DNA of 8,072 nt from an uncultured Ruminococcus sp. (GTDB lineage Bacteria > Bacillota > Clostridia > Oscillospirales > Ruminococcaceae). The stretch spans positions 1-8,072 of the forward strand of contig CAMNMO010000117.1 of NCBI GenBank assembly GCA_946544695.1. The letters are read 5' to 3'. Positions 1 through 6,700 of this stretch are shown piece by piece (within the stretch, counting starts at the first letter, position 1; each line of letters starts with the position of its first letter). The translations under genes were made by a program, and so were the position numbers. The notes below the pieces were generated by a model. It ran no database searches. It was not told where the DNA came from and saw nothing but the letters and a program-made list of their open reading frames with translations.

Positions 1-385
1 TTATCAGCCCCGAAAAATCCGTCAGCGGCTTGTCCTCATCTGTCAGGTCCTCAAGCTCACCTTTCAGCGCATCACTGCTCTTGTAAAGCAGATCGAACAG
101 CGCAGCCTTGTCGGTCTGCACGTATGTCTTTTCACGGATTATGTAGAACATATCCTCCATAGCATGTGCCAGTGTTGACATATTCTGCAAGCCCATCATC
201 GCAGCCGAACCCTTTATGGTGTGCATCGTCCTGAATATCTCGGCTATGTCGTCCTCCTCGATGAGCGATATCTCCTCAGCCTGTTCTGCCCTCATCAGTA
301 TCTCATCAAGGTTCTCCAGCAGCTCGCCTGTTTCAAACAAAAAGGTATCGAGCATGCCCTCCATGCTCTCGTCAAATTTAGCCAT
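1..385 (-). CDS. cheA: Chemotaxis histidine kinase CheA, N-terminal Hpt (P1) domain, partial
   Basis: The reading frame starts with ATG at 385 and runs off the left edge, so only the first 128 residues are visible. They form a histidine phosphotransfer domain: an acidic amphipathic helix, then MHTIKGSAAMMG, in which His55 is the expected phosphorylation site (about residue 48 in enterobacterial CheA), then a second helix with LAHAMEDMFYIIREK. In the family, CheA autophosphorylates this His in response to chemoreceptors and passes the phosphate to CheY and CheB at the inner face of the membrane. The start is supported by an AGGCGGTGA ribosome binding site 5 bases upstream. The gene follows the 136-aa gene by 41 bases and is probably in the same operon. 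The kinase, dimerisation and CheW-like domains must lie outside the window, so a stand-alone Hpt protein cannot be formally excluded. The sequence around the His nevertheless looks like clostridial CheA. Confidence 0.88.
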   Translation of the reverse strand, partial: MAKFDESMEGMLDTFLFETGELLENLDEILMRAEQAEEISLIEEDDIAEIFRTMHTIKGSAAMMGLQNMSTLAHAMEDMFYIIREKTYVQTDKAALFDLLYKSSDALKGELEDLTDEDKPLTDFSGLI

Positions 386-426
386 TGATACTCACCGCCT
401 GTCATTTGTAATTTATACCGCCCTGT

Positions 427-837
427 TTAAACCGATCTTATCCATTCTTCGGAAAATCTGTCCTGTGCCGCACTGTCGGGGAATTCCGTCATCGCCGTCT
501 CAAAGAACATCCACACAGCATCAGCCATTGTGGGCTTTCTGCCCTTCATGACCAGATACACCCTGTCGCTGCCTGCCAGCATGCCCGACTGCACTGCATT
601 TATCATCGCACCTGCGCAGCACATTCCGTGACCGCCGCCCAGCAGTTCATCTCTCAGCTTTTTGAACGCCGTGAAATAGTCCTCGTCCTCAGCAGAATAT
701 TCCCTGCCGCCGACCTCAGTGCTGAAAGCGATGGTCCTGCCGTCATCTTTCATGACCACCACAGCATCGGTATAGCCTGCGCCGTCAAGATCTTTCAGGC
801 TGACATCTATCTCCTCTGTTTCTGTCAGTATCTCCAT
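427..837 (-). CDS. Hypothetical acidic protein, 136 aa, upstream of cheA
   Basis: I do not recognise this family. The ATG at 837 has an excellent ribosome binding site, AGGAGG, followed by CAGTTTT before the start. The protein is soluble-looking and acidic, with no signal peptide or membrane segment. An N-terminal part (about residues 8-55) alternates hydrophobic and charged residues as in a beta-rich or mixed fold (DAVVVMKDDGRTIAFSTEV). A glycine/cysteine stretch, LLGGGHGMCCAGAM (about 65-78), follows. The C-terminal part is predicted helical with several aromatics (MADAVWMFFETAMTEF). The C-C pair and the His could suggest a reactive or metal site, but this is speculation. It lies 54 bases after the 280-aa gene and 41 bases before cheA, all in the same direction with no promoter clearly better than the one at 1762-1790, so co-transcription is likely. 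Confidence 0.75.
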   Translation of the reverse strand: MEILTETEEIDVSLKDLDGAGYTDAVVVMKDDGRTIAFSTEVGGREYSAEDEDYFTAFKKLRDELLGGGHGMCCAGAMINAVQSGMLAGSDRVYLVMKGRKPTMADAVWMFFETAMTEFPDSAAQDRFSEEWIRSV

Positions 838-891
838 AAAACTGCCTCCTGTTCTTTATCAGATGATCTTCTTTTTCATAACGCCGAAAGT

Positions 892-1734
892 TCAGTCTGT
901 CGCCGAAGCCATCATCACCACATAACGGTCGGCTGCCCTGTCATATACCGATATACAGATGCAGCACCACCATTCGTTGCCCACATCGAAATATTCCGAC
1001 CAGTCGGTACTCCAGCTGTAAACCTCCAGCACATCGGCACCCATCGGGAACAGCACCTTGTTCAGCCTGTCGAAGTCCTTTCTTCTGAGACCTCTGCCGT
1101 AGGGCGGCTCTGAAAATGCACACCAGTAGCTTTTGCCGATACAGTTTTCGGCTTCGCTGCCATGCCCCCACGTTCTGACAGTGCTGCAAAGCAGCATTTG
1201 TGCCGAAATCTTCACGCCACGCATAAGCGAACTGTCGTAAGCTATCCCCTCGCCGATATCCGCCCTGCACTGTGCGCTTTCACGTTTCATCGCAAACAGC
1301 ACTGCATCACGGTGCGACTTCTCGCCCCGATGAGGCTCCATGCCCCGCATTATATGATAATCTATGACACAGTCATCAAACTCGTTAAGCAGCTTATCAA
1401 GTGCAGGCAATGCCACAGGTGACATGGCTGCGCCTTTTTCGGCTGAGACCCTGACCAGGTTTTTATCCACCTCAAATCGGCTGTCACCATTTTCGTCCTC
1501 GATGTAGTCGGGGTGCGAAAGCTCAACTATAAGATACTCACCGCAGTCCTCAGCGATAAAGCACCTTGCAGTGCCCTTGCGGGGAACTGTCATGTCATCA
1601 TCTGCCGCAAAAACAGGCAGCTTATCATAAAGCTTATGCACCTGCCCGAAACGGTCGGTGAACTCAGCCTTTGCCCATAAGGGATAGCCGCCGTTATCAG
1701 TTATCCCGGTAATATCGACTATCAGTTCTGCCAT
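892..1734 (-). CDS. Hypothetical two-part soluble protein, 280 aa
   Basis: I do not recognise a named family. I chose the ATG at 1734 because it has a GGGCGGTGA ribosome binding site and because a longer frame starting at 1788 would begin upstream of the -10 box of the gene's own promoter. Residues 1-80 look beta-rich (MAELIVDITGITDNGGYPLW, then FTDRFGQVHKLYDKLP). A middle section (about 100-175) is more helical and ends in MKRESAQCRADIGEGIAYD. The C-terminal ~95 residues are rich in Trp, Tyr and acidic residues (EPPYGRGLRRKDFDRLN, EVYSWSTDWSEYFDVGNEWW, VYDRAADRYVVMMASATD). The last section reminds me of conserved uncharacterised Firmicutes proteins, but that is only an impression. There is no signal peptide or membrane segment, so it is probably cytoplasmic. 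It is the first gene of the presumed operon ending in cheA. Confidence 0.75.
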   Translation of the reverse strand: MAELIVDITGITDNGGYPLWAKAEFTDRFGQVHKLYDKLPVFAADDDMTVPRKGTARCFIAEDCGEYLIVELSHPDYIEDENGDSRFEVDKNLVRVSAEKGAAMSPVALPALDKLLNEFDDCVIDYHIMRGMEPHRGEKSHRDAVLFAMKRESAQCRADIGEGIAYDSSLMRGVKISAQMLLCSTVRTWGHGSEAENCIGKSYWCAFSEPPYGRGLRRKDFDRLNKVLFPMGADVLEVYSWSTDWSEYFDVGNEWWCCICISVYDRAADRYVVMMASATD

Positions 1735-1843
1735 ATCTTCACCGCCCTTGTCAATAAGTCCATTATACCACATTTTCCCCCGCATCACAAGAGCATACCA
1801 TCATTTTACATACCAAAATTGCCTCGCCCGACTTGTGCATTTT
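1735..1843. other. Intergenic region between the TetR gene and the cheA operon
   Basis: Besides the promoter at 1762-1790, this stretch contains two direct copies of CATACCA (1794-1800 and 1809-1815), 15 bases apart, just upstream of the -35 box. I find no convincing rho-independent terminator behind the TetR gene, so some read-through into the operon is possible. The role of the short direct repeat, for example as an activator site, is unproven. Confidence 0.4.
1762..1790 (-). promoter_or_regulatory. Promoter of the 280-aa / 136-aa / cheA operon
   Basis: Read on the minus strand, the -35 box is TTGTGA (1785-1790), the spacer is exactly 17 bases, and the -10 box is a perfect TATAAT (1762-1767) preceded by TGG, giving an extended -10 (TGnTATAAT). 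Transcription would begin near 1755, about 20 bases before the ATG at 1734. This sigma-A type promoter also fixes the start of the downstream gene. Confidence 0.75.
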
Positions 1844-2404
1844 TCACCCGCCGCTGTTCTCTGCCAGGCGGTACAGATACCTTTCAACTGTCTCCCTGAC
1901 TTTCTCGGGGTCGTCCTCCATGCCACGATGTATCCAAAGTGATATGACGTTCCACACAGCGCCTATATTCAGTGCCATGAGGTACTCGGGGTCAGCGCCC
2001 TCGAAATATTTTATGAAAGGGTTCAGTGCTGTCAGCTTTTTGCGGCGCAGCTGCGGAAGGTACTCATTCATGCATTTCAGGGTCAGGTGCAGCATACCGT
2101 TTTTGTCCAGCAGCAAAAGCAGTTCCCTGTTTTCCGAAGCTATATCGAACACCGCCGAAAGCACGTCCCTGCGGCGGCTGTCAACTATCTCAAAATACTT
2201 TCTGAGTATGCTGTGCATCAGCGAAAGCAGCACATCGTCCTTTGATGTGAAGTTGCGGTAGAAGGTCTTGCGTGCCAGCCTTGCTTCCAGTATTATCTGC
2301 TTGACGGTTATCTCGCTGTAAGGGTGTTCCTTCATCAGCGTCAGCAGCGCTTCGGTTATCTCTTTCTGTGAACGCAGTGCTGAGGGGTTCTGTGATACGT
2401 TCAT
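1844..2404 (-). CDS. TetR/AcrR-family transcriptional regulator
   Basis: A 186-residue protein, the usual length for the family. Residues ~10-58 form the TetR-type DNA-binding domain: a first helix (KEITEALLTLMKEHPYSEI), then the helix-turn-helix (VKQIILEARLARKTFYRNF, ~34-52) with the typical TFYRNF-x-SKDDVL motif. The remainder is the all-helical ligand and dimer domain, ending in LNIGAVWNVISLWIHRGM and DPEKVRETV, as in the TetR_C subclass common in Firmicutes. I prefer the ATG at 2404 to one 8 codons upstream at 2428 because GGAGGT (2413-2418) lies 8 bases before it, and the upstream ATG would lack a site. It is divergent from the GNAT-HXXEE pair and its promoter overlaps an operator-like dyad, so autorepression plus control of the pair is the natural model. 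The ligand is unknown. Confidence 0.92.
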   Translation of the reverse strand: MNVSQNPSALRSQKEITEALLTLMKEHPYSEITVKQIILEARLARKTFYRNFTSKDDVLLSLMHSILRKYFEIVDSRRRDVLSAVFDIASENRELLLLLDKNGMLHLTLKCMNEYLPQLRRKKLTALNPFIKYFEGADPEYLMALNIGAVWNVISLWIHRGMEDDPEKVRETVERYLYRLAENSGG

Positions 2405-2422
2405 CGTTTCATACCTCCAAAG

Positions 2423-2453
2423 TGACACACATCTGCAAAAGGGTGTATCTTTT
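2423..2453. promoter_or_regulatory. Second operator-like site, split version
   Basis: TGACACAC (2423-2430) and TGTATCTTTT (2444-2453) are the same two blocks that make up the dyad at 2505-2518 when that is read on the minus strand, where they are separated by one base. Here 13 bases separate them. GACACA (2424-2429) and TGTATC (2444-2449) form a near-perfect inverted repeat. It lies in the TetR leader, upstream of the divergent -35 box. A repressor bound here and at 2505-2518 could bracket both promoters. Confidence 0.4.
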
Positions 2454-2463
2454 TTTATTCCTA

Positions 2464-2492
2464 TTGACTTTTGTTATGTTTTATTATATCAT
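2464..2492 (+). promoter_or_regulatory. Divergent promoter likely for the GNAT-HXXEE genes
   Basis: On the plus strand, TTGACT (2464-2469) and TATCAT (2487-2492) are each one base from consensus and separated by 17 bases. A transcript would start near 2499, directly before the dyad at 2505-2518, and would cross the inserted element at 2530-2670 before the GNAT gene. The -10 box overlaps the -10 box of the opposing TetR promoter, so the two promoters probably compete or are repressed together. Confidence 0.55.
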
Positions 2493-2511
2493 AGTATCAC
2501 AAAAGATACAA
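2483..2511 (-). promoter_or_regulatory. Promoter of the TetR-family gene
   Basis: On the minus strand, TTGTAT (2506-2511) is followed by a 17-base spacer and a perfect TATAAT (2483-2488), preceded by TGA (extended -10). The -35 box lies inside the dyad at 2505-2518, as expected for autorepression by a TetR protein. Confidence 0.75.
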
Positions 2512-2518
2512 GTGTGTC
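2505..2518. promoter_or_regulatory. Operator-like dyad GATACA-AG-TGTGTC
   Basis: An imperfect palindrome (GATACA against TGTGTC, one mismatch, 2-base centre) covering the -35 box of the TetR promoter and the first transcribed bases of the divergent promoter. Size and position fit a TetR-family operator. A further inverted pair, GTATC (2494-2498) and GATAC (2505-2509), overlaps it. Assignment to the adjacent TetR protein is inference. Confidence 0.5.
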
Positions 2519-2520
2519 AG

Positions 2521-2529
2521 CAGAAAAGG
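2521..2529. repeat. Left copy of the 9-bp target site duplication
   Basis: CAGAAAAGG immediately left of the inverted repeat, identical to 2671-2679. Removing the element and one copy restores a continuous leader running from the operator to the GNAT ribosome binding site. Confidence 0.75.
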
Positions 2530-2670
2530 CACGGAAATCAATTTTTGCGTAATACAAAGGGTTGAACATGCATTACGGCTGTAAAATATGGTGTTGAGTG
2601 TATTCCCCCCGCCTTCGGCGGGGGGAATACACAAAAATACAGCTGTGTTTTGTCAAAATTGATTTCCGTG
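2530..2670. mobile_element. MITE-like non-coding insertion, 141 bp
   Basis: The element begins CACGGAAATCAATTTT (2530-2545) and ends with the exact reverse complement (2655-2670), giving 16-bp perfect terminal inverted repeats. It is flanked by 9-bp direct repeats, CAGAAAAGG. It has no coding capacity. The interior can fold: GCTGTA (2578-2583) pairs with TACAGC (2638-2643) around a 16-bp GC-rich hairpin (2598-2632), so the whole element could form one long stem. Size, inverted repeats and target duplication are the defining traits of a miniature inverted-repeat transposable element moved by a transposase encoded elsewhere. Several IS families make 9-bp duplications, so the parent family cannot be named from this window. 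It sits between the divergent promoter and the GNAT ribosome binding site. Confidence 0.8.
2598..2632. other. Strong GC-rich hairpin inside the MITE
   Basis: The arms GTGTATTCCCCCCGCC (2598-2613) and GGCGGGGGGAATACAC (2617-2632) are perfectly complementary over 16 bp around a TTC loop. No U-tract follows on either strand, so it is not a standard rho-independent terminator, but an RNA stem this stable could pause or attenuate transcription or protect the transcript. Confidence 0.6.
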
Positions 2671-2679
2671 CAGAAAAGG
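2671..2679. repeat. Right copy of the 9-bp target site duplication
   Basis: CAGAAAAGG immediately right of the inverted repeat. Its last bases form the first half of the AGGAGG ribosome binding site (2677-2682) of the GNAT gene, so the insertion spared translation signals while separating them from the promoter. Confidence 0.75.
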
Positions 2680-2682
2680 AGG
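2677..2682 (+). promoter_or_regulatory. Ribosome binding site of the GNAT gene
   Basis: AGGAGG, 6 bases before the ATG at 2689. It fixes the start there and argues against a longer frame entering the MITE (from a TTG at 2650). Confidence 0.8.
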
Positions 2683-2688
2683 ACGACT

Positions 2689-3204
2689 ATGTTACAACTC
2701 AGACCATTCACCCCATCAGACGCAGACAGGATAGTTTCATGGACGGGTGACGAGACCGCTTTCCGCAAATGGAGCGCTGATATATATGAAAGCTACCCCA
2801 TAACAGGGGCAGACATGAATACCTTTTACGAACAGGCTGCAAAAGACGGAATGTTCTTCCCGTACACTGCCGCTGAGGACGGTGAGATAGTCGGGCACCT
2901 GATAATCAGGTTTCCCGAGGACAAAGGCACCGCACGCTTCGGCTTTATCATCGTTGACCCCGCAAAGCGTGGGCGTGGCACAGGCAGACAGATGATAGAA
3001 CTTGCCAAGAAGGAAGCTTATGAACGATTCGGGTCGCACACGGCTACCCTCGGGGTGTTTGCCAACAACGTCCCTGCACACCGCTGCTATCTCGCCGCAG
3101 GTTTCTCGGAAGCAGAGGGTCAAAAAGAAGAATACTACCGCATTTCAGGCGAGGACTGGCTGTGCATAGAGATGAGTGCGGTGCTTGGCGGTGAGGACAG
3201 ATGA
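2689..3204 (+). CDS. GNAT-family N-acetyltransferase
   Basis: A 171-residue protein of the usual length for a single GNAT domain, which transfers the acetyl group of acetyl-CoA to an amine in the cytoplasm. It opens with LQLRPFTPSDADRIVSW, typical of the family. Motif A follows strand 4 (ARFGFIIVDPAKRGRGTGRQ): R94-G-R-G-T-G99 is the R-x-x-G-x-G pyrophosphate-binding loop. Motif B is LGVFANNVPAHRCYLAAGF (about 121-139), where Asn126/127 and Tyr134 are the usual conserved positions, Tyr134 being the likely general acid. The substrate cannot be read from sequence; small molecules, antibiotics and protein N-termini or lysines are all possible. Its stop overlaps the start of the HXXEE gene by 4 bases (ATGA), indicating translational coupling. 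It is divergent from, and probably controlled by, the TetR gene. Confidence 0.92.
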   Translation: MLQLRPFTPSDADRIVSWTGDETAFRKWSADIYESYPITGADMNTFYEQAAKDGMFFPYTAAEDGEIVGHLIIRFPEDKGTARFGFIIVDPAKRGRGTGRQMIELAKKEAYERFGSHTATLGVFANNVPAHRCYLAAGFSEAEGQKEEYYRISGEDWLCIEMSAVLGGEDR

Positions 3205-3707
3205 AAGACCTTATCCTGCTGCTGCCTGTAATGTTCATCTTCCACGACATGGAGGAGATAGTGGGGTTCGGGTGGTTTTTCCGCAGCGATCCCGACCTGT
3301 TCACAAGGTACCCGAAACTCACGGCGGCATACAAAAACTTCACCACCGAAGGCTTTGCAGCAGCGGTCTATGAGGAATTCATACCGTTCTTCGGGTCAAG
3401 TCTGCTTGCATACTTTTTCCCGTGCAGAGTACTTTACGGTGTGTGGTTCGGCATGCTGCTGGGGCTTACGGGACATTTTTTCATGCATATCGGCATAAGC
3501 ATCTGTATACGCAGGTATGTGCCGTCACTTGTCACAAGCCTTATCTGCCTGCCCGCAGCCGCAGCGATGCTGGCAAAGTCTGCCCGCCTTATGACCTTTG
3601 ATGCCCCCACACTGATATCCGCCGCAGTCACCCTGCCGCTGCTGATGCTTAACCTGAAGCTTGCACACTCGATCATGCACAGGGTCAGCAGGCGTGCAGA
3701 CCCCTGA
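3201..3707 (+). CDS. HXXEE-type integral membrane protein
   Basis: A 168-residue membrane protein with the HXXEE signature near its N-terminus (FIFHDMEEIVGF; His15, Glu18, Glu19) and further spaced histidines: GHFFMHIG (His92, His96) near the middle and LAHSIMHR (His156, His160) at the end. Hydrophobic segments lie at about 2-14, 61-80, 83-103, 107-127 and 137-155. The family (HXXEE, Pfam) has no settled function. The clustered His and Glu residues look like a metal or catalytic centre at the membrane, but that is inference. The gene overlaps the GNAT gene by 4 bases, with a modest GTGAGG site just upstream, so the two are probably made together. A bidirectional terminator follows 8 bases after the stop. 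Confidence 0.85.
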   Translation: MKDLILLLPVMFIFHDMEEIVGFGWFFRSDPDLFTRYPKLTAAYKNFTTEGFAAAVYEEFIPFFGSSLLAYFFPCRVLYGVWFGMLLGLTGHFFMHIGISICIRRYVPSLVTSLICLPAAAAMLAKSARLMTFDAPTLISAAVTLPLLMLNLKLAHSIMHRVSRRADP

Positions 3708-3714
3708 TGACAAA

Positions 3715-3754
3715 AACGGACAGCGCCCGTTTACGAGCGCCGTCCGTTATTTTT
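3715..3754. terminator. Bidirectional rho-independent terminator
   Basis: AACGGAC (3715-3721) pairs with GTCCGTT (3742-3748), and after one mismatch GCGC (3723-3726) pairs with GCGC (3737-3740). On the plus strand TTTTT (3750-3754) follows; on the minus strand the A-run 3712-3716 gives a U-tract. It therefore serves both the HXXEE gene and the convergent giant membrane protein gene, whose stop codon is at 3772-3774. Confidence 0.85.
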
Positions 3755-3771
3755 ATAGGCAGTTTATCAGA

Positions 3772-6700
3772 TCACCACTTCCAGTCCACAAAGAACCTCT
3801 CCTCGTGTTCGTTCTTTGCAGCCTTCTGTCGGAAATATTCCGTCATTGCTGCCACGATTATCAGGATTATACCCGAAAGCAGCAGATATACCCACCATGC
3901 CACCGCCGCAAGGAAGTCGCCTGTGATATACAGGGTCAGTCCCAGCAGTGCAGCTGCCGATACCAGGAACCATCTTCTGGATTTCCTGATGAAAGAGTAT
4001 ACCAGCAGCACCAGCGAAACGCTGAGAACTATCAGCGAGTTTATCAGCGACTGGTTCATCAGTCCGTCAACTATCAGCAGCAGGTAAGCTGCCATGAATA
4101 CTGTCTGGCTGAACTCTCTCGAGAGCTTCTCGTTGTCTGCCCATATCTTCTTAACTGCCAGCCCGAACAGCACGACTATCGCCAGTATTATCTTGATGGT
4201 CAGCATGCTGTTTTCAAATACCATGAAGGGTCTTACCATCAGCGCTGCCGCTGCTGATGCTGTTGCAGTGGTCATGGATATGCGGTTGAACATCTCGCTG
4301 TGCTTCCTGCGCATCAGGTCAGCGATGAACACTGTCAGTTCCAGCAGACAGATGAACAGTCTTGCACGTGGCGTGAACATCATGCTTTCCTTAGTGCAGC
4401 AAAGCATGCACAGCACTATGGCTGCCTGCGCCGTATCGATATGGAACTTGCCGTTCTCGTTCTTCCTGTAAAGCTTTTCGGGGAACATCAGCCTTGATGC
4501 CGCCGCAAACATAGCAGTCATGAATATGGAGAATATGATGACTGCCGTGCCCTCACGCATGGGGTCATACCACAGTGCACCTGCCGCCTTTGAAGCACCT
4601 GCAAACAGTGTTATCGCAGGCAGTGCCGAGTGGAAGTTTTTCTTTGAAAGCTGTATCACTGCGAACAGTGCCGCACTGACTATCATTATTGCCACGCCTG
4701 CTGCCACATCGGGACGTCTGTCGGTCATGCCGAACAGCAGCGCTGCGCATGCACCAAGTTCGGTGCTGTACTTCATCACAGCGTATTTTCTGTCCTCGTT
4801 AATACCAAAGCTGAGTATGAAAGCAGCTGCGCAAAGTACGCCTGCACATATCGCCATCGAGATAGCCTTGCAGTGCATGCCGTAGGTATTTTCAAGGTAG
4901 ACTGCCAGCATCGCAGCTGTTATCAGTTCGGGTACAGGGAGGGCTATCCTCATGCCCCTTGACAGGAAATGTTTCTCGTCAAACGCATCAACAGTCAGGA
5001 ATACAGCAGCCATCAGCATGGTTATCACGCCGTAAGGCAGTGCAGTTTCGGTCATCAGTGCTATGCCGAGACCAAACAGCATGGACATCATCATGCAGTC
5101 GCCTGTCTTTGAATACAGTCCACGGAAGTATCTGAACAGCAGCATTCCCACTGCGATAAGCATTGCGAATATGAACATGCCTGTGTTCACTCCGGGGAGC
5201 AGCCTGCCTATCATGCTTGCAGCCACGCCTGACAGCACCATGAACGAAACATTCTGTCCCCTGATCGCCCACCTGTTCTTGATACGCAGGCTGTAATAGG
5301 TCAGTTCGGCAGTGATGATGCTCCATATAACGGGAGATATCCAGGTGAATCTCTGCCATTCAAAGAGCATTACCGACAAGCATGCCACACCGTAGAAGGA
5401 ACGTATGCCCGCCAGCACAAGGTCACACCTGAATCTGAGCTTTTCCTTCCTGCCAAGCAGGTAGTAAGCCAGTGTGCCCGCAGCAGCTGTCACGCAGCAG
5501 AACAGTGCAAACAGCTTTTCTTCGTATGTGCACATCGCCAGCTGCCACAGTGTGCCTGTCAGGAACACTGAATGCACTGCGATGAGCTTGCTGTTTTTCA
5601 GGGCGATGCCGTAGCACAGTCCTTCGATGCACAGAATGCCCAGCACCGCCAGCACAGTCAGGTCAAACTCAAAGACATGACTCACGATCACAGGTATGCA
5701 GAGTGCGCAGTAAACAGAACGCACAACAGTCATCAGGCTCCTTGTACGGAAGGTGAGCTTATCTGCCCTGTACAGCAGGTAGTAAGCCAGCGTGCCCGCA
5801 GCTGCCAGACCGCAGATCATCAGTATGAAGTATTTGTAAGAGTCGCCGTCTATGTACATGCTTACCTCTCTCAGCATGAATGTGGCAAAAACAGCATGTA
5901 CATACAGCCAGCTTTCTTTTTTGCGGCTTATGCCGTAGTATAGTGTTTCCAGTGCGACAACTGCGAAAATGCCGAAGCATGAGTAGTCCCACCTGTCATA
6001 ATGATACCCGATATATACCAGTGCCGCCGCACCGAACAGACCTCTCATGCCGATGACAACATACTTTGCATCGAACCTCAGCTTGTTCCTGCGTCCAAGT
6101 TCTGCATATATCATCGACAGTGCCATCAGCAGTGCAGTTACCCACAGCGAGAAGCTGCCGAAATCATCGATCTTGAATGCGCATTCGCCCAGCACATCTG
6201 CCAGGAACAGCGCATGCAGTCCCAGAAGTTTCTGCTCCTTGAATACTATCGCATAGCAAAGCGACTCAACACACAGCAGACCCAGCACTGTCATTGTGAC
6301 AGGCTCAAAGTCAGTAAAGTGTATAATGAACATGGGTATGCAGAGAACTGTGTATACCGCACGTACAACGCCCACAACGTTCTTGGCGTCGAACCTGAGC
6401 TTTCCTGCCCTGTGAAGCAGGTAGTATGCCAGTGAACCCACAGCTGCAACGCCGCAGATCATCAGCATGAAGTGTTCGTATCTGCCTGTGTATTCTCCGA
6501 TTTTTGCCAGCATCAGCGTGAGCGATGCAGCATGTACGAACAGCCATCCCTCGTTCTTGTGGCTTATGCCGTAACAGAGTGTTTCAAGTGCGATGACTGC
6601 AAATATCGCAAAGCTCTCATAATTCCACTCTTTGAAGGAAGCTACTGCATAAGACAGTGCGATAACACCGAATATGGTGCGCATGCATACAGCGACCACG

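Noticed and set aside
859..879. Tiny frame MKKKII on the minus strand between the 280-aa and 136-aa genes
   Set aside because: It has no ribosome binding site of its own and only six codons without leader-peptide features such as repeated regulatory codons or an adjacent attenuator.
2598..2632. Rho-independent terminator between the TetR and GNAT genes
   Set aside because: The stem is strong, but no T-run follows on either strand and the hairpin lies inside the inserted element.
2650..2678. Outward promoter in the MITE end (TTGTCA at 2650-2655)
   Set aside because: No acceptable -10 box lies 16-18 bases downstream; that position is the A/G-rich ribosome binding region.
2650..2688. Longer GNAT start at a TTG in the MITE
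   Set aside because: The AGGAGG site points to the ATG at 2689, where the typical GNAT N-terminus begins; the extra residues come from transposon end sequence.
2538..2768. Minus-strand 76-codon frame across the MITE
   Set aside because: It crosses the terminal inverted repeats, hairpin and start of the GNAT gene, resembles no protein, and has no ribosome binding site.
3661..4257. Long plus-strand frame opposite the giant gene
   Set aside because: It is antisense to a strongly coding membrane protein, starts inside the HXXEE gene, crosses the terminator, and has a Gln/His/Tyr/Cys-rich composition typical of a shadow frame.
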